Shown here piece after piece: positions 34,293-45,828 of a stretch of DNA of 64,000 nt. Under the pieces are notes generated by a model. The model saw only the letters and a program-made list of their open reading frames with translations. It was not told the origin of the DNA and did no database searches. Both the position numbers and the translations under genes were made by a program. Every line of letters starts with the position of its first letter. Positions within the stretch are counted from its first letter, which is position 1. The stretch lies in assembly GCA_030686995.1 (NCBI GenBank), contig CM060706.1:141321505-141385504 (forward strand). The letters are read 5' to 3'. The DNA comes from Artemisia argyi. Taxonomy: Eukaryota; Streptophyta; Magnoliopsida; Asterales; Asteraceae.

Positions 34293-35227
34293 ATGGATAA
34301 CAATAGCATTGATCATTTGATTCCTGTAATTCGTGTTTTTCGTCGTAGGATTTTCCTACTACCCGCCCCAATCCCTTTAGTGGAAAATGAGAACCCACTT
34401 GACCTCTTGCCTGACCATCACTTTATCAATAATTCTGAGATGGAGGAGTCTGACCATGATAATGTCCATAGGGCTAGTCCTTTTTACTATTCGAACTCCA
34501 GTGAGGACCTAGATGATGGTGATGTAATTAATGAGGATATGATGGAAGATGAGATGAACCCTCTTAGGTATGTCGACCCTAGGACAAGGATTGAGAATGA
34601 CAGCTCATTTAATATGCAGTTTCCTTGTAAGATTGGATTTAGGAGCTTTGATGCCTTCCTTAACTCATCTATACCAATGAACATAATCTCGCGTAGTGAA
34701 TACAATAAAATTATGGTGAATGAGTTAGAATACAAAGGAGATAATACTGTTGCTAGGGCAAAGACATTGCATGTGTTTGTAGGAAGCTTTCTTTATCTGT
34801 TTGAGTTTATGGTTTTGGAGAATCTAGGAGAATTTATCGATAGTAACTTAACCCAAGTTGTGTTTGGGAAACCCTTCAAAAGGTTAACCATTTAGATGAA
34901 AAACTTATGGAAGGGTTGACTACATTCTCGGATGGGGATGAAGATTTGGTTTACCAAATGCCCCGTGTACACCCTAGGTTCAAGGATTTTTCTATTGAGA
35001 AATGTAATAGGTATCCACCTCTTGATATGCTAAATGAGAATGATAAAAGGAAAGGGCTTAAATATCCTCATGAAAATAACAAAAGGTATTATCGCGGATG
35101 TTTAGAGCTAAGTGATGACTATAAGAAAGATGAAGCAACTATTAGATGGTTCACACTTTGGGTATGTGAGCATAAGCGACACACGGTAGGATTTGACCTT
35201 GAGTCTAGCTACAAGACTCGTAAATAA
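34293..35227 (+). pseudogene. Retropepsin-like protein of element B, active-site Asp lost
   Basis: Two frames (34293-34895 and 34907-35227) join across a frameshift near 34890. The N-terminal third is acidic and Asn/Ser-rich. The fold follows: FPCKIGFRSFDAFLNSSIPM, then LHVFVGSFLYLFEFMVLE and a VVFGKPFKR end block. Aligned by eye with element A protease (ALADLGSSINVM), the DLG triplet is replaced by LN, so the catalytic Asp is absent. The second frame has VYQMP and YYRGCLELSDDY. It is likely a structural relic or a non-catalytic protein. It starts at the position that gag occupies in B-prime. Confidence 0.7.
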
Positions 35228-35257
35228 AGAAAAGCGCTTCTTGGGAGGCAACCCATG
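35201..35257 (+). promoter_or_regulatory. Two-hairpin module after the last ORF, element B
   Basis: Hairpin 1 is GAGTCT, loop AGCTACA, AGACTC (35201-35219). Hairpin 2 is TGGG, loop AGGCAA, CCCA (35242-35255), preceded by AAGCGCTTC. It is homologous in position and form to 26081-26138. Confidence 0.6.
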
Positions 35258-35624
35258 TTTTATTTGTTTTATTTGATTGTTTGTTTGTTTGATTTTATTT
35301 ATTTCCGTATGCATGTTTTATTTTTATTGTTTGTGGATCATGTTTCATACTAAATTGTGAAAATGCTTTACCTTGTTGTTTGTCTTAACTTCATAAAAAG
35401 GTATTTCGCAAAAGATAAGTGTAAGGGAAAACTAAATTTGTTTATAAGAACGGAATTGAACATGAACCACAACAATATTAAATGAACATTTATATTAGTA
35501 TTTGTTTGAGTCAAATGCTTGTATCGAGTCATAATGATGTTTTGCAGGACATTCCAGGAATTAAGGCGTAAGTTTTTCCAGAAATTTTCCGGAAACTTAA
35601 CATGAGATTTCTGTCAGAACACTC

Positions 35625-35657
35625 TGACGACGTCAGGATTAACACCTGACGGCGTCA
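35625..35657 (+). promoter_or_regulatory. Internal TGACGGCGTCA pair, element B
   Basis: TGACGACGTCA (35625-35635) and TGACGGCGTCA (35647-35657). They have the same family-specific word as this element's LTR and lie downstream of the hairpin module, as in element A. Confidence 0.6.
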
Positions 35658-35659
35658 GG

Positions 35660-37740
35660 TGTAAAATTCTAGAAATTTTGCAAGTTTTGTTTTTCTAACG
35701 GAGTCTTAAAGTTTTTGTTAAATCTTTAGTTTTATAAATTTCAGAAAATCTGCAAACATTCATTCCACAAGCATTATATCCTTATATATATAGATTGCCG
35801 CTGATTTTATGCGAGGTTGCCATGATTGTTTTCTCAGGTTTAACAGGTTATATTGGACAAGAAGATGATTTATTATTTCGGAAGGGAAGCTTTCAACGTT
35901 CATTTTCTTGGAGGAGGATTTAACCATGTTATCCATTTATCCACACCGAACGAATCAGGGGAGTATTTATTTTCATTCTTTTACCTTATTTGCTTTTACA
36001 TCTTTTTATTGAACATTGGGGACAATGTTCAGCCTAAGTGTAAGGGGAGGGTAAATGATGATACCTTAGAGAATACAATTACGCTTGAGTTTGTCTGTTC
36101 AATAGTAGGTGTGTAATAAAACTAAGAGAAATACTTGTTAGGGCAATTTTAGCGCCAAATTAAAATTTTTTTACAACATTTAGGAGTGAAGCTTTAGCCT
36201 TAATGAGCGTCTCATGGATAGGAGTTGTATGACTAGCACAAAAAAACCGTACCACTCAAAAATTTTATCAAAAAAGGTAGTGGCCATCCGAGTATTAGAT
36301 TAATTGGCTAACGCGCCAGCGCTAGTGTATGACTTGGTGACCATCTGTTATGCAAGTAACGCGCCAGCGATCCAAGAAGTGCACTAGTTAGCATCGGTTA
36401 GTTGAGGCTTCAAAGACTCGTATCGGCCTTCTACTAAGTGAGGTTCGCCCCTAGACTTGTTAGGAGAAGCCTTAGAGCTTATGAGTGTACCGGTAGCACT
36501 TAGATTCTTGAACTTGCGTTAGTGATGCATCCCGAAACCGCTAGTGAGACTGCATTCGTGTAGTTAGGATTTACTACATGATAAGAGGCATTAGGATCAC
36601 CCTTGTGTTAAACCCGTATCATAATTACTTGACCAATAAAGTCATAGTTCCTTGACTAATAAAGTCAATTAATTTTCCCACACCTTTGCGTTGTACTCAT
36701 TTTTAGTACACAATAGCCCTAGTACACCCCTCCGAGCCTATCTTTTTCGTTTCTAACTTTAAGCATTTTACTTAAAGGAAGAATTTGTTTACAATGCACC
36801 TCAAATGTGCAACCAAATCGCCTTAGCCTTCTGTGTATGCACTCATCTTTAGTGCATTATTGTTATTTGTTTAAACCTTTAGTTAATTGTCTAATTGATT
36901 ACATGGTTGCTAAGTCGAGTCATATCTTGTACATATTGTTTTGGGACGATTGGGACTCATGGGTAAAGTACTATTGTTATGGAGTATTGGGGAAGAACAT
37001 CATATATTACCCCCATAGTGCGTTAATTTTAAAAAAGTACTCCAAGTGTTTTGATTATCTTGATTCGAGTCATTAGAATAGTTAATTGTAAAGTATGTAA
37101 AAGTTCAAGTGTAAGGGGAATGCAAATTCCCTATGATGTATTATTTTGGATGGCAGGGTAAAAGTGTATGAAAAAAAAATAGAAAAAGAAAAAACATACG
37201 GACTACCAACCCGTTTCCTTTTATGTTTATTTTATGTTTTTGTTAGTTTGTGATTAGCTTAAGTCTAGTCGAGTCTTGGCTTAGCAACGCCACATTGTAC
37301 ATGTAATTAACTAAGATGATTAACTCGCCACCAGTAAATATTGCCTTTATCCAACAAAACCGTGTTTATCCTATCCCTACACCACACGTTATAACCCTTT
37401 AAAAGACCTCTTTGATAGTTTATCCTAGGTGCTTACGCCAAGTGGTGGAGGTTTGATCCTTTCCCAAGCCTATGGTAATCTATTTGCTATGACAGGTAGT
37501 AAGAGATGTTTTCCGTTTCCATATTGTGATATATACTTTATTACACCCGAGAGATGTGAGTATCTAAACACTATTTGTGAGGTGCTAGTGTATAATTTCC
37601 GTGCTTGTTTTCGGTTGAAGTGGAATGATTATTTGTTGTAATTACTTTTATATTAGTGTTAAATGAACCCTAACTTGTATTTTGATTAGAATAAAAGCGC
37701 ATTTGCTTGAGAACAAGCAAATCTCAAGTGTAAGGGTATT
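35660..37740 (+). other. Non-coding 3' region of element B
   Basis: No recognisable gene. Three AAGTGTAAGGGG-like purine tracts occur near 36034, 37105 and 37725; the last adjoins the 3' LTR. Short frames at 35853-36116 and 36807-37076 have no domain. Confidence 0.55.
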
Positions 37741-39184
37741 TGATGAAGTGAAAAGTGTACCGCTTTTGGGGGGTCATTTAAGGCCAAAGTCGAGATTATT
37801 TGATCAAATATTGCCCTAAATCGTTCCTTTTGTCATTTTAGGTACTTTTGAGAGGAATTTTACAAAAGGAAGCATTTTGGATGTTTTTGGAGCGAAAAAG
37901 TGAAGAAAACGACAAAGTCTCAAAATCATGCTGGAAATTGCACTTGACGACGTCACATGGTGCTAGTGACGGTGTCATGAGTTGACAAAATGGTGGATAA
38001 ATCAATTACATGTGACGCGCCGAAATGTTTTGTGAAGGGGTCGTGACGACGTCACATATTAAATTGTCAAGGCCATCAAGAGTAATTGCAAAGAGTGACG
38101 GCCCAGAACCCATAAAAAGTGACGGCGTCAGAAGTGGATCTAGGCAATACGAGTTTATTTTGGCGGCGAGTTGACGGCGTCACACCTTATTCTTGACACC
38201 GTCAGGATATAAAATCTATATATAGTTTTCTAGTTTTCATTCATTGTGTGCAACTTTGAAGGGAGAAAAACCCTAGACGAAATTTAAAGCTACTTTAAGG
38301 GTTTCAACCCTTTGTTTCTTCCATGATTAATTGAAGATAAGTCCTTTATCAAATCATTCAATATGTCTATGTGTTGTTTGATTATATCTTACTCTTGTCT
38401 TCTATTTAACATGCTAGGCTAGGTTTTCTTTGTGTTTGCTTAGATGTAATGAAACTTAGATATTGATTATGGGTTGGTTGTTTTTTTATAATTGTTGTGG
38501 ATGAATGAATTCGATGTTAGGCTTAAGAAAACTGGCAGACTTCCAATTGGTAACTTGCTTGAACGTCTTAAGAAACATGATCGGAGGTGTACTACGATAT
38601 TTTGGTTGTATTTAATGCGTAGGTAACTACTAATGAGGCCATGTTAGGAGCTAGTAGTCGGCTCGACATAGGAAGAGGTAGAAGCTTGTAGAGTTAGGGA
38701 AGATCGTACATGGCCCGACGAATGGTATTAAGGAATACAACCCGTCATCCATGCAATTGTAACAAACTAGTCAACCTGTAAAAGATAGCTAAGGAGTTGT
38801 GAAGTCTAAGTAAACATAATTTTCTCTCATTATTGTTTACACCACAATTTAGTTTAAGCTTAGTTTATTTTATTTTGATTGCATCTTTAGTTAATTGGAT
38901 TAGTTGATTAGCAACTAATTCCGCCCACTCTTTCCAAAAACCGAGATTTTTACTTGCTTTCTCTAAAATATAAAAATATAAAAAGAATCATCCCTCACCT
39001 CTAGACCTAGCTTTAGTGAGTTTTAACCCTAGCGAACACTATTCTTTGAGTTGAACGATCAATCCATAGTACTTGTCACTATACTATACTACAACGAACA
39101 TGTACACTGCCTGGTGGGGATTGCAATCTTCTCAAGATCCCTTGAGAGGTAAAACCTTTTGCGAGGGTGAAATTCCACGCATCA
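37741..39184 (+). repeat. 3' LTR of element B (1444 bp)
   Basis: TGATGAAGTG to CCACGCATCA, followed by the GTTAT duplication. It differs from the 5' LTR at scattered sites, so the insertion is not very recent. Confidence 0.92.
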
Positions 39185-39960
39185 GTTATCGTGTTGGACC
39201 ACCTGGGAACTTCAACAGAATTCCTTATGGGGAGAGAAGATCAAAATTAGAAGAAACCATAACCAAATATTTGGAAGAATCAGCGAAAAGACAAAAAGAA
39301 TAAGATGATTGGTTAATGGAGTTTCAAGAAAGCACCAACAAAAGCCTCGACAATTATGATAGGTCTCTAAAAAACCTTGAAGCTTCAATTGGAAGGCTTA
39401 GTGACGAATTACACAAACGACAAGTCATAAGAAACAAGTCTGTGGGAACATGCATGGCTCTTGTAACTAAGGATAATATCGAAGACTCTGGAGATAAATT
39501 TCATTAAGCACCATTTGATGATCCAGATATACAAGACAACGCCAAACAACCCAAAGGAGCACCTATACGGTTGCCAAACAAAGAAGATAGTGCGAAAAGT
39601 TTCGCCCTTCCATGCTTAATTGGGAAACATAGTTTAACAGCATTAGCTGATTTGGGATCAAGCATCAATGTCATGCCATTATCTTTATTTCGATGTTTAA
39701 ACATTACTTTCCTTGAGAAGACAAATCTGGTGATTGAAATAGCCAATATGACTAGGGCCACTCCCGTGGGCGTTGTTAATAATGTCATTGTGAAGATCGA
39801 CCGTTTCCTGTTCCCGGTTGATTTTGTCGTTGTTGACATGGCAAACACTCCTAATGAAGACCTTATCCTTGGAAGACCTTTCCTTGCAACTGCACGAGCA
39901 CGCATCAACGTTTTCATGAAAAAATATCATTAGGAGCCTATGATAAAAGGGTTGCATTCA
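39185..39960 (+). pseudogene. A-prime gag remainder and Athila-type protease
   Basis: gag resumes with YRVGPPGNFNRIPYGE. A stop follows at 39301, then the coiled-coil-like stretch and the same TAA after FH as in element A (39505). The protease (39571-39933) is better preserved here: LPCLIGKHSLTALADLGSS, NVMPLSLF, FPVDFVVVDM and LILGRPFLATARARI. DLG is the catalytic triplet and LGRPF the second conserved block. A TAG ends it at 39931. Confidence 0.85.
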
Positions 39961-39962
39961 AG

Positions 39963-40837
39963 ATGAGGAAGACATCGCTAATTAAAAATGAGGAGGTAGC
40001 CAGTTCATGCATAGCTAACAATGCAACCGAGGAACCTTATCCCGCCACGCATGGAGTTTCTGATGAGGTATTTAAATATATGACTCCTCTATGTCTATTA
40101 TATGCGCATAACGTCGATCAGGAAACTAAAGAAGATGGTGAAAATCGTTTGAAGGGGAAGTGGACGATGAGGACCCACCTCTCAAACCCTGGAGAGATAA
40201 AAAGCCAGTAACGGTTACCATGGTAAAACATTTTTGTGAACCTATAGCCTTTGCTAATAACGGGAAACTATGTATTCCATCATGTTGTCCAAGTACAAAA
40301 TCTTGCAACGGAGGAGGACGGCTAAGATTGAGACAACTTAGAAGAGAGGCAAGAATCTGGTCATGCTATGAAGACTCGGATTTTGTTCAAAACTTGTGGG
40401 ACTAGAATTACCAAATTAGTATTAACTCTGATGAAGTAATCAAGTGGACATGCCATTTTTGCAAACCGGCATTAATGATAGAGAACGGGATTACACAAGC
40501 CTGGCCGACGTGTGATCCGTCACGGAAGAAATGTTATGGAGGAGAACTTATTCATGGGGATGTGGCAAAAAGATACCAATGGGCATGCTTTAATGAATCT
40601 AGTAGATCCGAAGTTAGATATCATGGAATCTCATTTAGAAACTGGTTAAAAGTTAAATTCGGAGAAACCCAGTTAAGTGTTCAAGACGAAATGCATCATC
40701 GCAGCGAATGGGCAAAAGCAAACTTCTTTAAAAGGAATCGGCTTAATTTGGTACAATATGTAGCCCCAACGGTGTGGGATAGACCAAAGATTTCTAAGAA
40801 CAGGGAGTCGGGAATCTTATCTCGACCACCTACGTGA
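39963..40837 (+). CDS. Two consecutive ORFs of unknown function in A-prime
   Basis: Counterparts of 25200-26066. A one-base deletion near 40145 moves part 1 into another frame. A TAG occurs at 40403. Part 2 (40475-40837) is open for 120 codons and differs from the element A copy at about a dozen residues, for example N to Y and FK to SE. Many of these changes alter the amino acid, suggesting weak or no selection since the copies separated. Cys residues (WTCHFC upstream, TCDPSRKKC) are kept. The function is unknown. Confidence 0.45.
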
Positions 40838-40851
40838 TCAACCGTGGGGAT

Positions 40852-40909
40852 GAGTCTAACTTAAAGACTTGTTAATAAACAAAAGTGCTCTTACGGGAGA
40901 TAACCCGTA
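40852..40909 (+). promoter_or_regulatory. Two-hairpin module, A-prime
   Basis: GAGTCT / AGACTT (last pair changed to a G:U) at 40852-40870 and TACGGG, loop AGATAA, CCCGTA at 40892-40909. Confidence 0.6.
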
Positions 40910-41026
40910 TTATCCTTTTCTTTGTTTTTGTTGGTTTGTATGTTTGTATTATATTTTTGCAGGAATTGGAGCATGGAGGAGCGAGAGAATCAGTTTACTG
41001 CAGAAACTGAAGCTCTCGAATCAGCA

Positions 41027-41136
41027 ATTACGGCGTAACCAAGTCTTATGACTACACCATAACCATCCTTTCGTAGCTGATCTCTCCAGGTTTTCTCTAA
41101 CTACGGCGTAACTCATTCTCATGGTTACGCCGTAAC
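41027..41136 (+). promoter_or_regulatory. Internal TTACGGCGTAA cluster, A-prime
   Basis: Four copies alternate in orientation, equivalent to 26257-26365. One (ACTACACCATAAC) is decayed. Confidence 0.6.
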
Positions 41137-41137
41137 A

Positions 41138-41869
41138 CTTCTCTGAGGTGTATCCTTTAAAATATTTTCAGACATACTAAACTTGTAGTAGTAATTAAAT
41201 GAACTTTGTGGGTATGTTCCCTTAAGCCCTCACGAGACTTAACTCGTCCACTTGGGACACCAAGTGGTTTAAATGCTTGGTGCATATGCTAAATACAACC
41301 GTGATTCCTACGAAAGTGAGTTAGGATTTTATTTGTTTTTATTATTTGTTTTTTTAGATTTATACTTGTGGTAGTGTTGTGATTTCAGGGAAATGGAGTT
41401 TGCTCATGAAGGCTAGTCGAAGGCACGAAGATTTCTCGTGATCCTTCTTTCATTTTGGAGCAAATTTCAGGGAGGTTCTCGCTCTAATTCTACCTTCTCT
41501 TCACATTTACTTCAATTTCAGTACAAAAGGGACTTTGTACATTTCAAGTGGGGGGACAGGAGTAGAATTATCTTGAACTTTATCAGCCCTCCTTTTTCTA
41601 GTTTATTTTGAAATTTTTTGCCATTTTTAAACTTTTGACGTGTTTTTCTTAACCGAACTGGAATAGACCTTAGCCGAGCGCATTTAACCCTTGAATTAAT
41701 ACTGTGAGGATTAGCCTAACCCAAATCCACCAAAATGTTTTTCTTACACTTTCTTGAACTCCTTTAAAATTCATTGTTTTTACATCACTTGCAATGGAAA
41801 ACATTTTGACAAACATAGCCCATTAAGGATAAATTTCATCCGCTAAATAATTTGTTAAGACTATTATTA
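41138..41869. other. A-prime 3' remnant and its flank
   Basis: Similarity to element A continues to about 41737 and includes one TTCAAGTGGGGGGA tract at 41544. Bases 41738-41869 are unassigned flank up to the Mutator-like element. Confidence 0.6.
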
Positions 41870-42951
41870 GAATAAACTACACAGATGGTCCTTGTGGTTT
41901 GCGTTGACTTTCACTCTTTGTCCTTTGACTTTTTTTTTGGACAAACAGTCATTAACTCTGAAAACCTTCACACTAAAAGTCCCTTGACCAAACGGGGTCC
42001 CTTTTGACTGTTAAAAGTTCCTCATGTGCAAGGCACATGAGGGTAAAATTGTCTTTTCAAATTTAACCACTTCACAAATATATATTATAAAAAAATAAAA
42101 ACACAAAACACTTTCTCACATACAAAGCAAATTATTTTTTCTCTTAAAAACACAATATTCCCCTTTCTCTCATCTATCACCTACTTCAAATATAGAAAAT
42201 GAAGGCCGGTGGTGGTAAACGGACGATGGCAGCAGGTTCCGGTGGTCGTCCGACGTGTCAATCGCCTGCACCATCATAAAACCCATTAAACCCATATTAA
42301 TCTTATAAACTACTCCATTCCCTTTTCATTTCTTTGGAAGACACGCACCAACATAAACGATGCCTAAGAAAATGCCCAACATCACCATAATCATACCGCT
42401 TTCCCGCATCCATGATCAACTTACAACCACCATCTTCACCCTTTTTCTCTTTGACACCCTAACTAGCTCACCTACCACCTAACCTAGATATAATAAAACT
42501 GAATCAAACAATAAAAATAAAAAAGCATCATCTCAATTATAATCCAAAGGTTCATAATATATTTAATCCAATTGCATACTTATTCAAAGAAAACCTAACG
42601 GCAACCCTTCATCAGAAGCAGTAACGGCGTGATGATGGATGGATTTTTCATGCCTCAAAAGTCAAAATTACATCAATATCCCTATATTCCTTCTTCAATT
42701 CCAACACAAATCTTAACATACAACCTAAAACTCTTAATCCATAAAACCCAGATGTGTAATTATATAAATACAACGAAAAGTTAATTTAATGAAAACCTAC
42801 AATATCTACGTATTTAATGGTCGATGGTAGTGGTGGTGTGGTGGCGGCTTCAGGTAGGCGGCGGAGGTATGTGTAGGTAATTACGGGGTTCAATTTTATG
42901 TTCTATATTTAGTGTGGATTTTGATTTAAAGAGTGAGTGAGGTTGATGGAT

Positions 42952-43038
<87 letters not shown>

Positions 43039-43411
43039 GTGTTAGAAGTCAGATTGATGTTGAAGGAGATAAATGGTGGTGGGGTTTTAATTAGGCAGTA
43101 AATGACCAAATGATAAGTATTCATGTTGATATTAGTTTTGTTGAGTTGTACTCTAAGTTAATTGTATTGTAAGTTTCTTTATATTAGTTGAAAGTGGTGT
43201 GTCAAAAAGAAAGAAAGAAATGAAAAGACAATTTTACCCTCATGTGCCTTGCACATGAGAAACTTTTAACAGTCAAAATTGACGCCATTTGGTCAAGGGA
43301 CTCCCAGTGTAAAGGGTTTCAGAGTTAGTGACTGTTTGTGAAAAAAAAGAAGTCAAAGGACCAAGAGTGAAAATCAACGCAAACCACAAGGACCATCTGT
43401 GTAGTTTACTC
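41870..43411. mobile_element. Mutator-like element with ~195-bp terminal inverted repeats
   Basis: Ends GAATAAACTACACAGATGG and, inverted, GGAGTAAACTACACAGATGG. Similarity continues inward for about 195 bp on each side. A perfect 9-bp duplication CTATTATTA lies at 41861-41869 and 43412-43420. Long TIRs plus a 9-bp duplication define MULEs. There is no transposase. The interior (42063-43221) holds a 26-codon Gly/Arg-rich frame at 42200 and a GA repeat, perhaps captured leader sequence. Confidence 0.92.
42954..43033. repeat. (GA)n microsatellite, about 80 bp
   Basis: An uninterrupted GA run of about 40 units within the Mutator-like element. Its length is likely to be polymorphic. Confidence 0.95.
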
Positions 43412-43420
43412 CTATTATTA

Positions 43421-45483
43421 TTAGTTGGACATTATATTATCCTTTACTAAAATTTGAAACACGCGGATCTAAATTTGGACCCGACTTTACCCGTATCCAT
43501 ATCACTATTGATTTTGTTCACTTAGATCCAACTCAACTCAAACCCCATCATTCCCCACCCGATTTAACTATTGATTTATGCCCTAATTTCTTATCCTCGT
43601 CAACTAGATGAGTGATCGATAAGCATCATCAACAAGCATCATCTTTCTCATCGTGTTAAGGTATACATTCAACTTCAATTTCTAGGGCTTATAGCTTGCT
43701 TGTGTGAATTGTTACAATGATTGTAAGCTGAAATTGCGATGATTTGATACTCATTAAGAGTATGTGTTTGTCGTTTCTTTACGTGAAATGAGTTAATAAA
43801 AGATATGTTGTCGAAAGTTGAATGCTTAGAAGTCGATAAAATGGATCGGTGAAAAATAAGTGGGTGTAACACAAGTGTTTGATAAAATGCCTCGGTGAAA
43901 AATTTTAGTAGTTGTAATGCAAGTGTTCGATAAAATGCCTCAGTGAAAAATTTTAGTAGTTGTAACGCAAGTGTTTGATAAAATGGCTCAATAAAAACAT
44001 TAGTAGGTCTTACACAGGCGTATAAGTTATCTGAGAATGCTTCAATATAGTTGGACGTGAAATTTGATATAATTTGTGAATGCTCTAAATTAGTTACATC
44101 ACTTATAAAACTTCTTGGTGAATAAGGTATATGATTGCATGCTTTATTGTTTTCAATTGCATATTTTTATACGCTATTTCAATGGAACAAAGTTATATTG
44201 TTTGAAGTAATATTTTTGTTGTGTTTTGGTGATGTATTAATCATTTAAGTGTTAGATAATATCATTAGGGTCTTCACCGTCACGCATTTAAATATAACAC
44301 TATAATGTAATTGGCTATAACTTTGTAAAAACATATGTAAAATGAGTTTATACTAAGTATAGCTTATGTTATTAAAATATTTGTTTCTTTAAAGATATTA
44401 TGATCTTACCTGTTATATAATATCTAATACATAACACACAATTTGGAAAATGGATTCAACGGGATAATGAATAGTTTATCAACTCCTTTGCGTGGGTACA
44501 TTAATGGACCCGTCCCCAAGTTTTAAACCTTACCTAAATGACCCACCAAGCACCAAAAATTTACCCAAACTAGCCCTTTTCCCTCAACAACAGGTTTAGA
44601 TTTCTGGAACTAGTTAGTACTTTAGTAATTTGCAGTTTTCATTTTGTTTTGCAATGAATTTTCCAACATTTTGAGTTTTTTGAAACCTTTATATGAATTG
44701 TTATCTTTTACAGACGGGTAGTTTTGTGAATGTTGGGTTGGAGTGAGCTTTATTGACATACTTAGGCTACAGTATCTCAAACATGATCACATAAGTATAT
44801 TAGCTCAATAGTTATCAATTTTATAGATAATATGACGATGTGATTTATGCCAAAAAATTACACTTTGCACGACTTTTACATTCTAGAGGTCAAAATTGAC
44901 GCTTTCTTATTTGTGTCTCTTAAAACTGTTATTTTTTTAGCTAATTTTATGGACCGTTTTTATCAGACTGGAAGAGAGACCGTGGATCTTTTCATCACAG
45001 GGCATGGAAATGACAAAAATCAGCGTATGATGTAACGCTTAAAGAAGTCCAACAATTACTAAACTTATAAATTGTAAGTGAATCACAATAGGGAGATAAT
45101 GTTGAGAATGTATTTGACATCACTAATGACGAAACCATAAGGGGTTCAGTGAAAGCTGCAGAAATGGCTGCAGGGTAATCTTCTTCTACTATCTCCATTA
45201 AATATCCAGCAAATTGTGAATATTACGATATTAAGGGGTTCAGTGGTACTTTGCAGTGTATTTTTGAGCGTATTCAATGGATCAAATTATGTGCATATTT
45301 ACAGTAATATTAAGGGGTTCTTATGACAACTGCCCATTCTATCACTAGTATGTACCCTTTCAACTGGTTAATTATATAAGCTTTAAAAGTAAAATATATT
45401 TACAGTTTTTGTTTACCAGTATCATTTATTTTCTAGTCTATTTTGTTATTACCTTCATACCAATTTCTTCATTCTTCTGTTAG
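43421..45483. other. No gene recognised upstream of the kinesin fragment
   Basis: AT-rich. It contains a 48-bp tandem repeat. A frame at 44847-45035 ends FMDRFYQTGRETVDLF then ITGHGNDKNQ, and another short stretch at 45100-45170 reads NVENVFDITNDET. Both look coding-like but I cannot name them. The motor domain of the kinesin is not here. Confidence 0.4.
43833..44020. repeat. 48-bp tandem repeat, four units
   Basis: GATAAAATGCCTCGGTGAAA recurs at 43834, 43881, 43930 and 43977, in units that also contain TTTTAGTAGTTGTAA. Confidence 0.85.
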
Positions 45484-45828
45484 GTTCTGCAACGCAAGAC
45501 AGAAGAAGCTTTTATGGCTACAAAACGGTTAAACTATATATTGGAAACACGAAAGACTTCCCGTGAAACATACGGTAACCTCTCACTAAATTAATATTTT
45601 CTGTCATGTTTTGTCTGTACCTTTTAATTTCTAACAATGTAATATTGCAAACACTTGTGTAGGACCTAGCGGTGGCCCTGGAGATCAGGTATAATAAATG
45701 AGTTTGAACCGAGTATAATACACAATTTACATAAAGTTTATTTGCATATAAAGTATTGTTGTTTGTTAATAGTAACCTTACATTATTACATAGGCACTGT
45801 TGAAAGCAATTGATCACGAACTTGAGGT

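Larger units (their letters stand above)
31327..39184 (+). mobile_element. Athila-like non-autonomous LTR element B
   Basis: LTRs at 31327-32769 and 37741-39184 and a perfect 5-bp duplication GTTAT (31322-31326, 39185-39189). A tRNA-Asp-like primer site follows the 5' LTR and AAGTGTAAGGGTATT precedes the 3' LTR. The only coding sequence is a retropepsin-like ORF that has lost its catalytic Asp. There is no gag, RT, RNase H or integrase. It must have been mobilised in trans. A solo LTR is inserted in its leader. Confidence 0.92.
30689..41737 (+). mobile_element. Second, truncated copy of element A (A-prime)
   Basis: Bases 30689-31326 and 39185-41737 match 23826-26976 of element A in order. 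They hold gag, protease, the two unknown ORFs, the hairpin module and the internal motif cluster. Both ends are missing: no LTR, left edge cut by B-prime, right edge ending at CCACCAAAATG (about 41737). Element B is inserted in gag with duplication GTTAT. Confidence 0.85.

Noticed and set aside
34293..34895. A 200-codon ORF as a host protein
   Set aside because: It sits inside an LTR element between primer site and 3' LTR and has retropepsin-like blocks.
43833..44020. A regular 48-bp repeat as a CRISPR-like array
   Set aside because: The units are contiguous with no unique spacers, and this is a plant nuclear sequence.
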